A stretch of 64,000 bases of DNA from Lentzea jiangxiensis. Its GTDB lineage: Bacteria; Actinomycetota; Actinomycetes; Mycobacteriales; Pseudonocardiaceae. The stretch is taken from assembly GCF_900104175.1 (NCBI RefSeq), contig NZ_FNIX01000023.1, positions 42,017 to 106,016 on the forward strand. The letters run 5' to 3'. The translations under genes and the position numbers were made by a program. Below the pieces are notes generated by a model. The model saw nothing but the letters and a program-made list of their open reading frames with translations. It was not told the origin of the DNA and made no database searches. Positions 8,145-17,014 of this stretch are shown one piece after another. The first letter of the stretch is position 1. Each line of letters opens with the position of its first letter.

Positions 8145-9419
8145 TTATTGCAGGGCACCCTGGTCGCCGGCGTCGTTCGCCGCGGACGGCCAGGAGATCG
8201 TGGCGATGCCGTGCGTCTTGGGCATCACGGCCGTGTTCTCGCCGAACTCGGGGAGCTGGGAGCCGGTCGGCCAGTAGGCGAACGTGGGCTCGGTGGCGCG
8301 GCCGTGGCGGTCCCATGCCTGGATCTGTTCGACCATCGCGGTCGCGGCGTCCTCACCGTGCGTTCCGTAGGCCTGGGCGCCGAACTCGACCGCGCCGCCT
8401 TCGGGAACGCGGCGGATAGCCAGGTAGGCGAACGAATCGCCGTGGACGGCGGCGAAGGGGAACCAGTCCTTGCGTTCGGCGGCCATGTCGGTGCCCTCGT
8501 CCGCGGCCACCTTGCAAAAGCCGGGCAGGAACGCGGCGAACCACAGGTGCAGGTCGGCGAAGGACACGCCGAGGTTGATCGTGACGCCAGACCACACCGC
8601 TGCGCGGTCGGTCGCCAGCGCTCCGTCCAGCAGGCTCATTTCCTGCGGCACGTCTCCGTCGAAGCGCAGCTTGACCTGGTTGCCGTTGCGATCGGGCAGC
8701 AGAAAGACCCGTTCGTCGCGGGCGCCCTCGCCCTGCATCGGGACGAACCCGGCCACCTCGGCCGAGGTGCTCACCAGGTGGTCGTCCTCGCGGAGGAAGG
8801 CGATGACACGGGTGATCCCGTTCATCCGCAACGGAACGACGATCCTGCCGCCCTCGGCCAGATGCTTCAGCCAGGCCGGTGCGAGGTCCCAGGCGCCGAC
8901 CGTCACCAGGATCGCGTGGAACGGTTCGAACGGTTCATGCAACCCCGGCAGCGGGTTCTCGGCATCGGCCTGCACCACGGTTACCCGGTCACCGTAGCCG
9001 GTCGCGTCCAGCAGTTCACGAGCGCGATCGGTCACCTCCGGATCGATGTCCACACTGACCACCCAGCCACTCGGGCCGACGACCTCGGCCAGCAGCGCGG
9101 CGTTGAAGCCGCCGGATCCGATCTCCAGCACGCACATGCCCTCGCCGATCTCGGCCTGTTCGATCATCCGGGCCTGGATGTAGGCCGCGCTGGTGGAGGA
9201 GATGATCACACCGTCTGAGGCGTGCTTGATCGCGACCGAGTTGTCGACGCTGTAGGTGACGTCCAGCGGCGTTCCCTCGGCGACGAACAAGTGCCGGGGC
9301 ACCGTACGGAAGGCTCGCTCGACCTCCGGTGAGATGATCTTTTTCTTGTCGATGAGCGTGTCCACCAGGGCATTGCGGAACTCTGCCGCGGTGGCGTCGT
9401 CGTATCGGAGAGTGTTCAC
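8145..9419 (-). CDS. FxLD-type lanthipeptide methyltransferase (PCMT / isoaspartate family)
   Basis: 424 residues with an N-terminal protein-L-isoaspartate O-methyltransferase fold: motif I VLEIGSGGFNAALLA near residue 100, acidic residue VVSVDIDPE, and a helical C-terminal extension typical of the FxLD-associated subgroup. Enzymes of this group (OlvSA-type, from general knowledge) methylate Asp in the modified peptide, giving succinimide or isoaspartate. It is the first gene of the precursor-dehydratase-cyclase operon. Translation starts at a GTG; the ribosome-binding site is weak. This gene plus the FELD leader is the best evidence for the subtype. Confidence 0.88.
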   Translation of the reverse strand: MNTLRYDDATAAEFRNALVDTLIDKKKIISPEVERAFRTVPRHLFVAEGTPLDVTYSVDNSVAIKHASDGVIISSTSAAYIQARMIEQAEIGEGMCVLEIGSGGFNAALLAEVVGPSGWVVSVDIDPEVTDRARELLDATGYGDRVTVVQADAENPLPGLHEPFEPFHAILVTVGAWDLAPAWLKHLAEGGRIVVPLRMNGITRVIAFLREDDHLVSTSAEVAGFVPMQGEGARDERVFLLPDRNGNQVKLRFDGDVPQEMSLLDGALATDRAAVWSGVTINLGVSFADLHLWFAAFLPGFCKVAADEGTDMAAERKDWFPFAAVHGDSFAYLAIRRVPEGGAVEFGAQAYGTHGEDAATAMVEQIQAWDRHGRATEPTFAYWPTGSQLPEFGENTAVMPKTHGIATISWPSAANDAGDQGALQ

Positions 9420-9503
9420 CTGATTACTCTTTCAGAGGCGTCTTGTTTGGTTGCGGGCCTGTTGACGGTCATTGGATTAGGGGCGTGTCAGGGGTGAGGT
9501 CGG

Positions 9504-9818
9504 TCATCGCGGTCCACCCGTACCGGTGAACCAGTAGCTCTGATCGACCCGCACGACGTTGGTCGCGGTGGCCAGTTCCTCAGTGTCGGCGTCGGCCTCT
9601 GGAGCCGGGGCTGGTGTGATGGCCGCGAGCGTCTCCGGGATGACGACGGGCATCTTGACGGTGTTGAAGATGTCTCCAGGCCAGTCCGATGTGAAGCCGT
9701 CCTTGCTCCAATCCAGCGTCAGCGGATGTCTGTCGAAGACGACGTCCTGCCTGCAGCAGTTCGGCGCCGTTGTGCCCCACTTGTTGCCCTGCGGTAGGTG
9801 TGCTGGCCGGCCACTGCC
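9504..9818 (-). other. Coding-like continuation after an in-frame TAG
   Basis: The frame of the small gene at 9819-10028 continues past its TAG stop for 104 sense codons to a TGA at 9504. The translation looks natural, for example TLDWSKDGFTSDWPGDIFNT, then MPVVIPETLAAITPA and an end VDQSYWFTGTGGPR. The only internal ATG would give 49 residues. It may be the second half of a gene broken by a nonsense change, or a separate gene with an unrecognised start. No family recognised. Confidence 0.4.
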
Positions 9819-10028
9819 CTACCGCCAGCGGCTGCTGTCATCCACCATCGAACCCACCGCACGCAGACAGTCGTCGCAGAAGCTGCCGTTCGGAGACTTG
9901 CCCGCCTTCTCGATGTCGAGCACCCGGCCGCACTCGGTATCCACCGTGCCGTCGCCGGGACCGCTGCTGTCGCCAATTGCGTGTGTCAGGTTGTCCAGCG
10001 GCGAGGTCCACCAGACGTGGCCGCTCAC
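9819..10028 (-). CDS. Small Cys-motif protein, possibly a truncated reading frame
   Basis: 69 residues with a putative zinc-ribbon pattern: one Cys in TECGRVL and a CxxC in FCDDCLRAV. The beginning MSGHVWWTSPLDNLTHAIGD resembles short actinomycete proteins that pair a 'W-x-S-P-hydrophobic-THA' start with Cys pairs. The start overlaps the upstream 61-residue frame by 4 bp. It ends in TAG at 9819-9821, but the same frame stays open for 104 more codons. Function unknown; position upstream of the lanthipeptide methyltransferase suggests the same transcript. Confidence 0.5.
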   Translation of the reverse strand: MSGHVWWTSPLDNLTHAIGDSSGPGDGTVDTECGRVLDIEKAGKSPNGSFCDDCLRAVGSMVDDSSRWR

Positions 10029-10210
10029 AAATTCTCCTGGTGCGCAGCGCCGCGAAGGCGAGCCTGCCCGCCGTAGGTAGGAAGGCTCGTTGCGCGGATC
10101 GACGCGGAGAGTCGGTCACGAGCGGCCAGCCAAGACGGATCTGTGGCGAGCGCTTCGAGTGCCCCGTTGCCATCGGGCGATCGAGAGGAATCGGCGTTGG
10201 GCAAGGACAT
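10025..10210 (-). CDS. Small hypothetical protein (61 aa)
   Basis: 61 residues (MSLPNADSSRSPDGNGALEA...), overlapping the following small gene by 4 bp. A GGAG-type ribosome-binding site lies about 9 nt upstream. No recognisable domain. The tight coupling to the 69-residue Cys-motif protein supports it as real, but length and composition give limited support. Confidence 0.4.
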   Translation of the reverse strand: MSLPNADSSRSPDGNGALEALATDPSWLAARDRLSASIRATSLPTYGGQARLRGAAHQENL

Positions 10211-10442
10211 GGTCGGCGTCTCCGTTCAGGTATGGAGCGACCCGCATCCTGAGGAAGAGGTGTGCAGATCACAGCTCGTAGGGCTCTGTACGGGCAGGGC
10301 CGACCAGAGCAGCAGGGTGTCGGCGTCGAGGGCGGCGTGAGATGCGGTAGACGCGGCGTCACGACCGGAGTGCCGGAGCTGAACAGGCCGTGAACCCGCA
10401 ACATGCGAACGGGAGGTAACTGCGGTCCAGCGCCCACGTGAG

Positions 10443-10570
10443 GTTGACTGCTGCGCCCCTCATCGTCACGGACCCAGCGGCGGTTGAGCGCGATCACCTC
10501 GTGGCCTGCCTCCAATGGCGCGTCAACGAGGTGGAAGGCGATGAACCCGGCGGCCCCGGTCACCACAACG
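10443..10570 (-). pseudogene. Fragment of an extended-SDR nucleotide-sugar epimerase
   Basis: About 42 codons match the N-terminus of an NAD-dependent epimerase/dehydratase: VVVTGAAGFIAFHLVDAPLE (a Rossmann GxxGFIxxHLV start) then AGHEVIALNRRWVRDD. The match is lost downstream and no full-length frame exists. The rest of the gap 10211-10705 holds nothing else I can support except the hairpin at 10657-10702. Confidence 0.55.
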
Positions 10571-10656
10571 CAGAACCCAACGGGATTGTGGTGTTGCTGT
10601 TCAACTGCCCTCCTGGGCGGAATCGGAATCGGAATCAGGCGTCGATAGGAAGCGGG

Positions 10657-10702
10657 GCGGAGGTGCATGGGCCCCTTCCAGGGATGGCTCATGCACCTCC
10701 GC
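10657..10702. terminator. Inverted repeat, probable terminator of the 110-aa gene
   Basis: Perfect 13-bp arms (10657-10669 and 10690-10702) with a 20-nt loop sit immediately 3' of the minus-strand gene ending at 10706. Confidence 0.45.
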
Positions 10703-10705
10703 GCT

Positions 10706-11038
10706 CTAGGAGGCCGCCACGTTCGCGCCCGTGTCGTGACTGGCGACGGTGGCGCACCGACCGGCGTGGTCGGCAGAGATCAGATGATCGTGGGCGACGA
10801 CCCAGACCGAGCATGGGAAGAGGCGACCGCGACGCCACCCGGAGCACTGGGGGCACCGGCCCCGCTCATTGGGTTCGTGCAGGGCGAGCAGGGCCCGCCA
10901 CGCACTCGCGAGACGGGCCAGCTCGGTCTCCGCCAGGGCCGCGAGCGACGCCGCGTCCCCATTGGCGACGAGCAGCTCCAGATAGTCGAGCCGCTCGTAG
11001 ACAACGCTGCGCAGGGTGCCGGCCAGGACCTCATCCAT
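10706..11038 (-). CDS. Small hypothetical protein with CxxC motif (110 aa)
   Basis: Starts MDEVLAGTLRSVVYERLDYL, with a strong AGGAG site about 7 nt before the ATG at 11038. The N-terminal half is helical; CPQCSGWRRGRLFPCSVW near residue 60 is a possible zinc knuckle (three Cys), followed by WVVAHDHLIS. It follows another small Cys-motif gene on the same strand. No function assigned. Confidence 0.55.
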   Translation of the reverse strand: MDEVLAGTLRSVVYERLDYLELLVANGDAASLAALAETELARLASAWRALLALHEPNERGRCPQCSGWRRGRLFPCSVWVVAHDHLISADHAGRCATVASHDTGANVAAS

Positions 11039-11070
11039 CGGCCTCTCCTCATCCCATCGGCGTTGTCGCA

Positions 11071-11340
11071 TCAGTGCGATTCGGCGGCGGCCGGCGGCCA
11101 CAGGCGCTGATGCAGGTCCAGCGGCACGAACGGGCCGATAGCGACTCCACCGTCCTGAACCTCGCGGGCCGCTGCGTCAAACCGTGTACAGGGCCAGGAC
11201 GGCGTTGGGCACAGCGGGCACACCGTCGGGCGGTCCTCTGGCGGAAGGTTCGCGGCCAGCGTGTTGATCGCGTCTACCAGTCGGCCGACAGGGCTTTCCG
11301 CGGGCACGACGACCGCGACGATGTTCCGCAACTCGTCCAC
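11071..11340 (-). CDS. Small hypothetical protein with Cys cluster (89 aa)
   Basis: The GTG at 11340 lies just after the stop of the upstream DUF4254-like gene. It encodes VDELRNIVAVVVPAESPVGR and contains CPLCPTPSWPC, a possible metal site. The longer open frame upstream of this GTG is antisense-like and is ignored. The spacing indicates co-transcription with its neighbours. Function unknown. Confidence 0.5.
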   Translation of the reverse strand: MDELRNIVAVVVPAESPVGRLVDAINTLAANLPPEDRPTVCPLCPTPSWPCTRFDAAAREVQDGGVAIGPFVPLDLHQRLWPPAAAESH

Positions 11341-11342
11341 GA

Positions 11343-11933
11343 TTAAGCGGCGACCACAGGACCGGTCATGAAGCCGACGCGGGGAAGCCGTCGACGTCCG
11401 TTGTGCAGGTCGGCGACGAGGTCGTCGTAGCCGATGGATAGTTCGCTGACGCGGTGCAGCGCTTCCCGCACCTGCGTTTTCCCGGCCAGCGCGGTCGCGA
11501 TGTCGAGCAGATGCCACTGTGTCCAGGCAGCTACAAGGCGACTCACCAGCTGACCGAACGTCTCGGTGTGCACCACTGCCGTACGGGTGTCGGTGATCGC
11601 GATCGCCGCCCAAATGTTGATCCTGTCGACCAGCACCGTGCACGCTGCGTCAGCGGCGTTGACCAGCCGGGTGGCCGCAGCCACCAGACGGTCATCGGCG
11701 AACGGGTCACACGCGCTCCGGTGCGCCTCCGCACGCAGCTGATGCTGCCCAGCGAGAGACGCGACCGCCGCGAGCACCGGGTGAGTGTGCGCGCCGTTCG
11801 ATGCCAATACGCAGGCACGGGTCACTGCGGTCGAGCACGGGATGCCGAGCACTACCGAGGGTGTGTCGCCGCCGTCGATCTCACCGAGCTGATCATCCTG
11901 TAGGGCGATCATCGGAACATTCATGCTGGTCAT
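11343..11933 (-). CDS. DUF4254-like hypothetical protein
   Basis: 196 residues from the ATG at 11933, preceded by GGAGG at 7 nt. The region ITDTRTAVVHTETFGQLVSR with an earlier helix RLVNAADAACTVLVDRINIW resembles the DUF4254 family, a small helical domain of unknown function; the assignment is from memory. It heads the minus-strand series of small genes and is divergent from the XRE-TPR regulator, which may control both directions. Confidence 0.55.
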   Translation of the reverse strand: MTSMNVPMIALQDDQLGEIDGGDTPSVVLGIPCSTAVTRACVLASNGAHTHPVLAAVASLAGQHQLRAEAHRSACDPFADDRLVAAATRLVNAADAACTVLVDRINIWAAIAITDTRTAVVHTETFGQLVSRLVAAWTQWHLLDIATALAGKTQVREALHRVSELSIGYDDLVADLHNGRRRLPRVGFMTGPVVAA

Positions 11934-12108
11934 CGCCGCTTCCTCCACTACTGTGAGAGCCACGTCTCGTCGCCATGTGTAGGCAACAGGTCACGGAGCG
12001 CGGTGAACACGGCGGCAATGCCGCAGGATTGCCGCATTTAGGCCGCACTGGCCCGCTTGAGCAGCGGTGATTCGACGTCGGGCGAGGCCGGGTCGCAGGG
12101 GAGGCGCA

Positions 12109-13365
12109 GTGAATGCAGCAAAGCGGCGGGGGTTTGCGCTACGCCGCAGGAATAGAGGCTTCACCCAGGAACGCCTGGCAGCGGCGCTGGAGATCGACCG
12201 CACCACCGTGCAGCGCTGGGAATCCGGCGAATGCGCGCCGCAGCCATGGATGCTGCCACGCCTGGCGAAGATCCTGCAGGTCACCACTACCGAACTCGAC
12301 GATCTGCTCACCGAGCCCACCATCATCGCTGCGGAACTGGATAACGTAGAGACCGCAAACCCACTAGAGGGCGGTGATGAGGTGCTGCGACGCGAGCTCC
12401 TGGCAGGAGTACTCGGAGTAGCTGGTTATGCCCTGCTCGGCAAGCCTGAGGCTCAAGCTGGTACTGAGCCTATGACGGTCGCGCAGCTTCGGATCTTGGT
12501 GGACCGAGCGCAGTCCGATTACCTAGCCTGCCGCTACCAGGAACTGTCTCGCGGTTTGCCAGGGCTCATCCGCACAGCGCAGATCACCCGCGATGCCATC
12601 GACGCCGACCAGCGCCTGCAAGCCGAAGCCCTGCTGGCCACCACCTACCGGCACGCCACCTGGCTCGCACTGCGATTGGGTGAGGACGGCCTGGCTTGCG
12701 GTCTGTCCGAACAGGCGATGGCAGCCGCCCGCAAGTCCGGCGATCTGCTCGTCGAATCGGAAGTCGCACAGATGGGCGCCGTCGTCCTACGCCGGTTCGA
12801 GCAATGCGGACAGGCTCAACAGCTCGTCGTCGACACAGCGGACAAGATCGATATCGACACCCGGATCGGCGACGGCCCCAACGCCGCCGCCTACGCGATG
12901 CTGCTGGAGACCGGCGCCTACACCGCGGCCATCGCTGGCAACCGCGGTACCGCACTGGACCTGCACGCCGAAGCCGTGCAGGCGGCACGGTCACGCACGC
13001 CAGCACAACCCGGACTCGCCGTCACACCGTCCGGAGTGGACGCCAACTACCTCGGGCTCTACGGCATCAGTGTGCATCGCAAGCTCGGCGACTATGGCAC
13101 TGCCATTAACGCGGCCCGAGCGATCCACCCCAGCACGATCACCGTTCTGGAACGTCGAGTCCGTTACTGGGAAGACGTTGCGCTGACCTTCGGAGCTTGG
13201 GGCAAACGGAAAGAGGCGTTCCACGCCCTGCTCGCCGCCGAACGTCTCGCACCACAGGAGGTACGGCTGCGCCCATGGGCCCACCGACTGACGAGGCAAC
13301 TGCGCTCCTCAGGACCAGCCTTGCCAGGGCTCAAGGAGTTCGCGACGCGGTCACGGATCGCCTGA
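12109..13365 (+). CDS. XRE-family regulator with TPR-like C-terminal domain
   Basis: 418 residues. N-terminal HTH_XRE: FTQERLAAALEIDRTTVQRWESGECAP near residues 17-43, followed by a long helical TPR-like region to the end, a common architecture in actinomycete peptide clusters, often thought to sense a peptide or small molecule. The GTG at 12109 has GGGGAGG just upstream and is preferred over the upstream TTG/ATG frame. It is divergent from the small-gene operon leading to the lanthipeptide genes, so it is the best candidate local regulator of that cluster. Confidence 0.8.
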   Translation: MNAAKRRGFALRRRNRGFTQERLAAALEIDRTTVQRWESGECAPQPWMLPRLAKILQVTTTELDDLLTEPTIIAAELDNVETANPLEGGDEVLRRELLAGVLGVAGYALLGKPEAQAGTEPMTVAQLRILVDRAQSDYLACRYQELSRGLPGLIRTAQITRDAIDADQRLQAEALLATTYRHATWLALRLGEDGLACGLSEQAMAAARKSGDLLVESEVAQMGAVVLRRFEQCGQAQQLVVDTADKIDIDTRIGDGPNAAAYAMLLETGAYTAAIAGNRGTALDLHAEAVQAARSRTPAQPGLAVTPSGVDANYLGLYGISVHRKLGDYGTAINAARAIHPSTITVLERRVRYWEDVALTFGAWGKRKEAFHALLAAERLAPQEVRLRPWAHRLTRQLRSSGPALPGLKEFATRSRIA

Positions 13366-13754
13366 AATCGGACGAGGAGAACTACGTGCAGGACGACCGC
13401 GGCCGCATCTTCCGCGAAGCCTGGATCGCAGGCATCGTCAAGTACTTCCCGGGCACGCCCAAGGACAGCTACATCACACCGTGGGACGAGACGCCCGAGT
13501 GGGAGAAGGCCTGCGCCACCGCCGTCTACGACCAGGTCGTTTCGTTCATCGCCGCCGGCGATAACACCGCGAAGCTGACCCGCGTCCAGAAGGGACAGTT
13601 CGTCGCCGTGTGCTGGCGTGAGCAGATCCGCGCTCACGTCGCCGAGCCGAAGCCCTCCCACGTCCCCGCCTGGGATGACATGCCCGACTGGTGGCAGCAG
13701 ACAGACAGCGACATCTTCGAGCGTATCGAGCAGAGTATGAACGCTCGGCTTTGA
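13275..13754 (+). CDS. Hypothetical protein, actinomycete-type (159 aa)
   Basis: Probably starts at the ATG at 13275 (MGPPTDEATALLRTSLARAQ), overlapping the end of the XRE-TPR gene. The central part IFREAWIAGIVKYFPGTPKD and TPEWEKACATAVYDQVVSFI resemble a family of small acidic actinomycete proteins found near XRE regulators (from memory). No catalytic motif. The overlap with the regulator suggests co-expression. Confidence 0.55.
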   Translation: MGPPTDEATALLRTSLARAQGVRDAVTDRLKSDEENYVQDDRGRIFREAWIAGIVKYFPGTPKDSYITPWDETPEWEKACATAVYDQVVSFIAAGDNTAKLTRVQKGQFVAVCWREQIRAHVAEPKPSHVPAWDDMPDWWQQTDSDIFERIEQSMNARL

Positions 13755-13939
13755 CCACGTCAGCAAAGCTGCGGTGAGGCTAGGACACGTACACGCCATG
13801 CCGTTCGTCCAGAAGCGCCCGCAACTGCAGGTGCGGCGGACGAGACCAGAGATCACCGCCCCGCTGTCAACGATCAGGTGTCGTGCTCGCCCGACGCCGC
13901 GGTTGACACGGTGGAGGAGGCGGCGCGGCGGAAGCAGCG

Positions 13940-14230
13940 GTGACCGTCGCTCAGCTGTCCGCGCGAGGGCGCGCAGCGGCCGACGATCCGGACGCGCCGC
14001 TCCGTCACGCGGACCTCGCCGCCGTGGTCGGCGCCCGGGGCAAGATCGTCACGATGCTGGGCGTACCGCCGCGCGCGACGTGGGAACGACTTCCTGGTGT
14101 CACTGGTATCGACGTACAGCGCTGGTCCGCGATGCCCGCTCCGGTCGACGGTCATGGTCTACTCGCTGATGTTTCTGGCCCACACGACCGACCCGGTGGG
14201 CTAGCTGCCTCGCTTGGGGCCGGTCGACCT
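13940..14230 (+). pseudogene. Possible gene remnant cut at the insertion-sequence boundary
   Basis: A GTG-started frame gives VTVAQLSARGRAAADDPDAP and then AAVVGARGKIVTMLGVPPRA, which looks coding, but it degrades before running into the left end of the insertion element at 14231. A short coding-like frame also ends just before it at 13940. The stretch 13755-13939 otherwise holds nothing I can name. Confidence 0.3.
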
Positions 14231-15212
14231 AGACGAGTAATGCGTAAGTCGAGGCGGTAGCAGAGGACAGACGAAGGGTGTCCAAGATCAGTTTGTGACG
14301 ACCGATCTGAACACCCTTCTCACCGCACTCTACGTCAAGATCGACGACCGGCTCGCGGGCAGGACCCGCATTGGAAGGCCACCGAAACCCACCGACGCCG
14401 AGCTAATCACCCTGGCCGTGGCCCAAGCGCTGCTGCGGTTCACCTCCGAGGCCAGGTGGTTGCGGTTCCTGCCCGCCCGAATGCCCGGCGCGTTTCGGTA
14501 CCTGCCCGGCCAGTCCGGCTACAACCGCCGCCTGCGCGCCGCGTTACCCCTGGTCAAGCAGGTCATGCGCTGGCTGGCGACCGACACCGACCTGTGGACC
14601 GACGACACCTGGGATCGTCGACTCCACCCCGGTCGAATGCGGCCGCTCCCGGCCGACCGTGAAACGCTCGGAACTGGCCGGCTGGGCGAAATACGGCTAC
14701 TGCCGCTCACACTCCCGCTGGTTCTGGGGCCTGCGCCTGCACCTGGTCTGCACCCCGGGCCGGGCTGCCCATCACCTGGGCACTGGGCGACCCGAAAATC
14801 GACGAGCGACAAGTGCTCATGGCGATCTGCGACCACGAACCTCACCTGCTCGCCGACCGCCCCGGACTGCTGATCATCGCCGATAAAGGCTACGTCTCCC
14901 GCGAACTCGACCACTACCTCGCCGCACGCGCAGTCCGGCTGATCCGGCCGTCCTACCGCAACCGGACCCCGCATCCCGGCGAGCCACTGCTCAAGTCCAT
15001 CCGCCAACTCATCGAGTCAGTCAACGACGCGCTCAAAGGACAGCTCGACCTCGAACAACACGGCGGACGCACCATCGAAGGCGTCGGAGTCCTTATCGCC
15101 CAACGACTTCTGGCCCTCACAGCCGCAATCTGGCACAACCGCACTACCGGCCAACCCGTCACCCGGTCTCTGACCGCCTACGACCACTGACCGACTTACG
15201 CATTACTCGTCT
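14231..15212 (+). mobile_element. Insertion sequence with perfect 21-bp terminal inverted repeats
   Basis: The ends 14231-14251 and 15192-15212 are perfect 21-bp inverted repeats. Both are flanked by CTAG (left 14229-14232, right 15211-15214), so the target may have been CTAG or TA. The element is about 980 bp and encodes one DDE transposase in three frames. The right end lies inside, and cuts, the STAND ATPase gene. Confidence 0.85.
14295..15190 (+). pseudogene. DDE transposase, probably IS982 family, broken by two frame changes
   Basis: Starts MTTDLNTLLTALYVKIDDRL and reads in frame to about 14610. It then continues one frame over (VDSTPVECGRSRPTVKRSEL, GWAKYGYCRSHSRWFWGLRL) to about 14760, and then a third frame (GLPITWALGDPKIDERQVLM, LLIIADKGYVSRELDHYLAA) to the stop at 15190. 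Recognisable catalytic regions are VDSTPVE (first Asp) and IIADKGY (second Asp). Two shifts in the same direction suggest decay, or sequencing error in G/C runs, rather than a single programmed frameshift. Family name is from pattern memory. Confidence 0.75.
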
Positions 15213-15850
15213 AGGTGCGGCTGATCGGCCAGCGCGGACCGCACGTACGCCTCGGCTTCCTGCTCGGTGAATACGTCGACCTCGACCAGGCAGCGGCCGT
15301 GCCCACGCAATGCGGCATCCCGGCGCCGGGTGGTCACCACCACCCGGCCACCGGCCGCCGCAGGTGGCCACAACCCTCGCAGATCCGCGGGGTTCTGCAG
15401 GTCGTCGAGCACGATCGGCCACTGGATCGACGCCGCGGACAGCCATTCCAGCAGGCGCCGCGCGCCATCCTCGGGGTCGGAATCCTCAACACCGATGAGG
15501 TCCGCTGCCAGGCGGGCGTAGCTGGACACAATCGCCTCCCGCGACCCCGCCGTCACCCACACCCACAAGTCCACCTCACCGGCGGCCCACAGCCGCTGGG
15601 CGTAGTCCAACGCGACCTGGGTCTTGCCGACCCCGCCCAACCCCGACACCACACCCGTGTGCACCGCCGGCTGACCGGTCAGCACCGCCGCGTCCCCGCG
15701 ATCCAACGCCTGCGCCAGCAGACGTGTCGTCCCTTCACGAGACTGAAACGCCGCCGCCAGCAGCGGTGAGGTTCCCCCGATAACTCGGAGGGGTTTGATC
15801 CTCACCGCACAGCGATGCGGATGAAGATCGTCAGTTGGCTCCGCGGCCAT
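15203..15850 (-). pseudogene. Truncated STAND / NB-ARC ATPase
   Basis: 215 residues with a P-loop GLGGVGKTQVALDYAQRLW near residue 71, Walker B WPIVLDDLQNP, and a sensor region GGRVVVTTRRRDAALRG. This is the NB-ARC core of an actinomycete STAND regulator, normally followed by a winged helix and TPRs. The frame ends inside the right inverted repeat of the insertion element, and the sequence on the other side of the element does not obviously continue the protein. The N-terminal effector domain is also missing: the frame begins inside the 3' end of the acyltransferase gene. It marks a rearranged left boundary of the NRPS cluster. Confidence 0.75.
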
Positions 15851-16964
15851 CCGTGGTCTCCTGTGCCAAGGCCTCGGAATCGGCCGATCGGCGAATCGTC
15901 CCGAATCGGCGCATCAGAGGCCTTTCCACACCGAGGTACAGTCCGGTTGCGGCCAGCAGGCACACGAGAATGATTACGGCATCCGTGAGCGCACCGCCGC
16001 CTGCACTTCTCAGGTCCCTGCCTCCGACGGCCTCCACCACCATCATCACCGTAGGGTGGATTAGGTAGAGGGCGAAGGTGATCTCACCGAGGAACACCAT
16101 GACGGGCTTGCGCCAGAACGAACGAGCCCCGCGGACGTCCATCGATGCCGCCCCCAGGATCAACAGGGCCACCGGGATCACCGTGCTGGCGACGAACACG
16201 AACAACCCGGGCAGCAGGAGGAAGGCCGCGTTGTAGAAGGCCACGATGAGGACGGCCGGGATGGCCACGCCGAGCCGGGGAGTGAACCCTTCCTTGATCA
16301 TGCGGGCGAGGATCATCCCGAGCACGAATTCCGGCAACCGGCACGGCGGGAAGAAGTAGGTGAACCAGTACTGCACGAGTGGCATCTCGACCACGCCGGG
16401 GGCGATGGGGGGCCCGGTCAAGGTCATCGCCACGAGCGGTACGGCGAAGGTGAGCGCCACCATGCCGGCTGCGGCTGGCAGCAGTCCTCGCGCGGGGATG
16501 CGCCGCACCAGCGGAATGACGAGGGGAAAGAGCAGGTAGAACAGGACCTCGCTGCTCAACGACCAGCTTACCGGGTTGATGCTGTACATGAGCTCCGGGA
16601 TGGGCGCCCACACGTGCAGCAACAGCAGGTTGAACGGGGAGTTGGCGGCGATCGTGCCGACGTCCGCTCCGGGGACCGCGACGAGGCCGGCGAACAACAG
16701 CAGTGCCAGCATCAGCACCCACGTGACCACGTGGTTCGGCAGGATCTTCCACGCTCTCCGGCGCCAGAAGCTCGACCTGGTCTCGTCCGCGTGAGCCGAC
16801 CACATCAACACGAATCCGCTGAGGACGAAGAAGAAGGACAGCGCTGCGATCGCGGGGATGAACCGTGGCAACAGGTTCATGTGTTCCAGAAGCACGCAGA
16901 GTGCCGCAACGAAGCGCAAGGCTGTCATCGACGGCAATCTGCTCGGCGGAGTCGGTGAAGTCAC
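15831..16964 (-). CDS. Membrane acyltransferase 3 family protein (O-acyltransferase)
   Basis: 377 residues, about ten hydrophobic segments, with the family start LPSMTALRFVAALCVLLEHM (R-F-x-A-A-x-x-V near the first helix) and FFFVLSGFVLMWS. These integral-membrane enzymes transfer acetyl or other acyl groups to hydroxyls. It lies 50 bp downstream of P450-1 on the same strand, so it is probably co-transcribed with it. That pairing suggests hydroxylation then acylation of the peptide, as I recall for the acetoxy groups of luzopeptins. The link to this peptide is inferred from position; a cell-envelope role is the alternative. Confidence 0.82.
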   Translation of the reverse strand: MTSPTPPSRLPSMTALRFVAALCVLLEHMNLLPRFIPAIAALSFFFVLSGFVLMWSAHADETRSSFWRRRAWKILPNHVVTWVLMLALLLFAGLVAVPGADVGTIAANSPFNLLLLHVWAPIPELMYSINPVSWSLSSEVLFYLLFPLVIPLVRRIPARGLLPAAAGMVALTFAVPLVAMTLTGPPIAPGVVEMPLVQYWFTYFFPPCRLPEFVLGMILARMIKEGFTPRLGVAIPAVLIVAFYNAAFLLLPGLFVFVASTVIPVALLILGAASMDVRGARSFWRKPVMVFLGEITFALYLIHPTVMMVVEAVGGRDLRSAGGGALTDAVIILVCLLAATGLYLGVERPLMRRFGTIRRSADSEALAQETTDGRGAN

Positions 16965-17014
16965 AGGGGCTCCCGAGTAGGAGAGGGCGGACGGCTGGTT
17001 GCGCCGTGACCGGT

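Noticed and set aside
10619..10636. Short tandem GGAATC repeat
   Set aside because: Three copies only, in a decayed region; no sign of function.
9838..10692. 284-codon minus-strand frame
   Set aside because: Only about 42 codons look like an epimerase; the rest overlaps better small genes in another frame, so I keep only the fragment.
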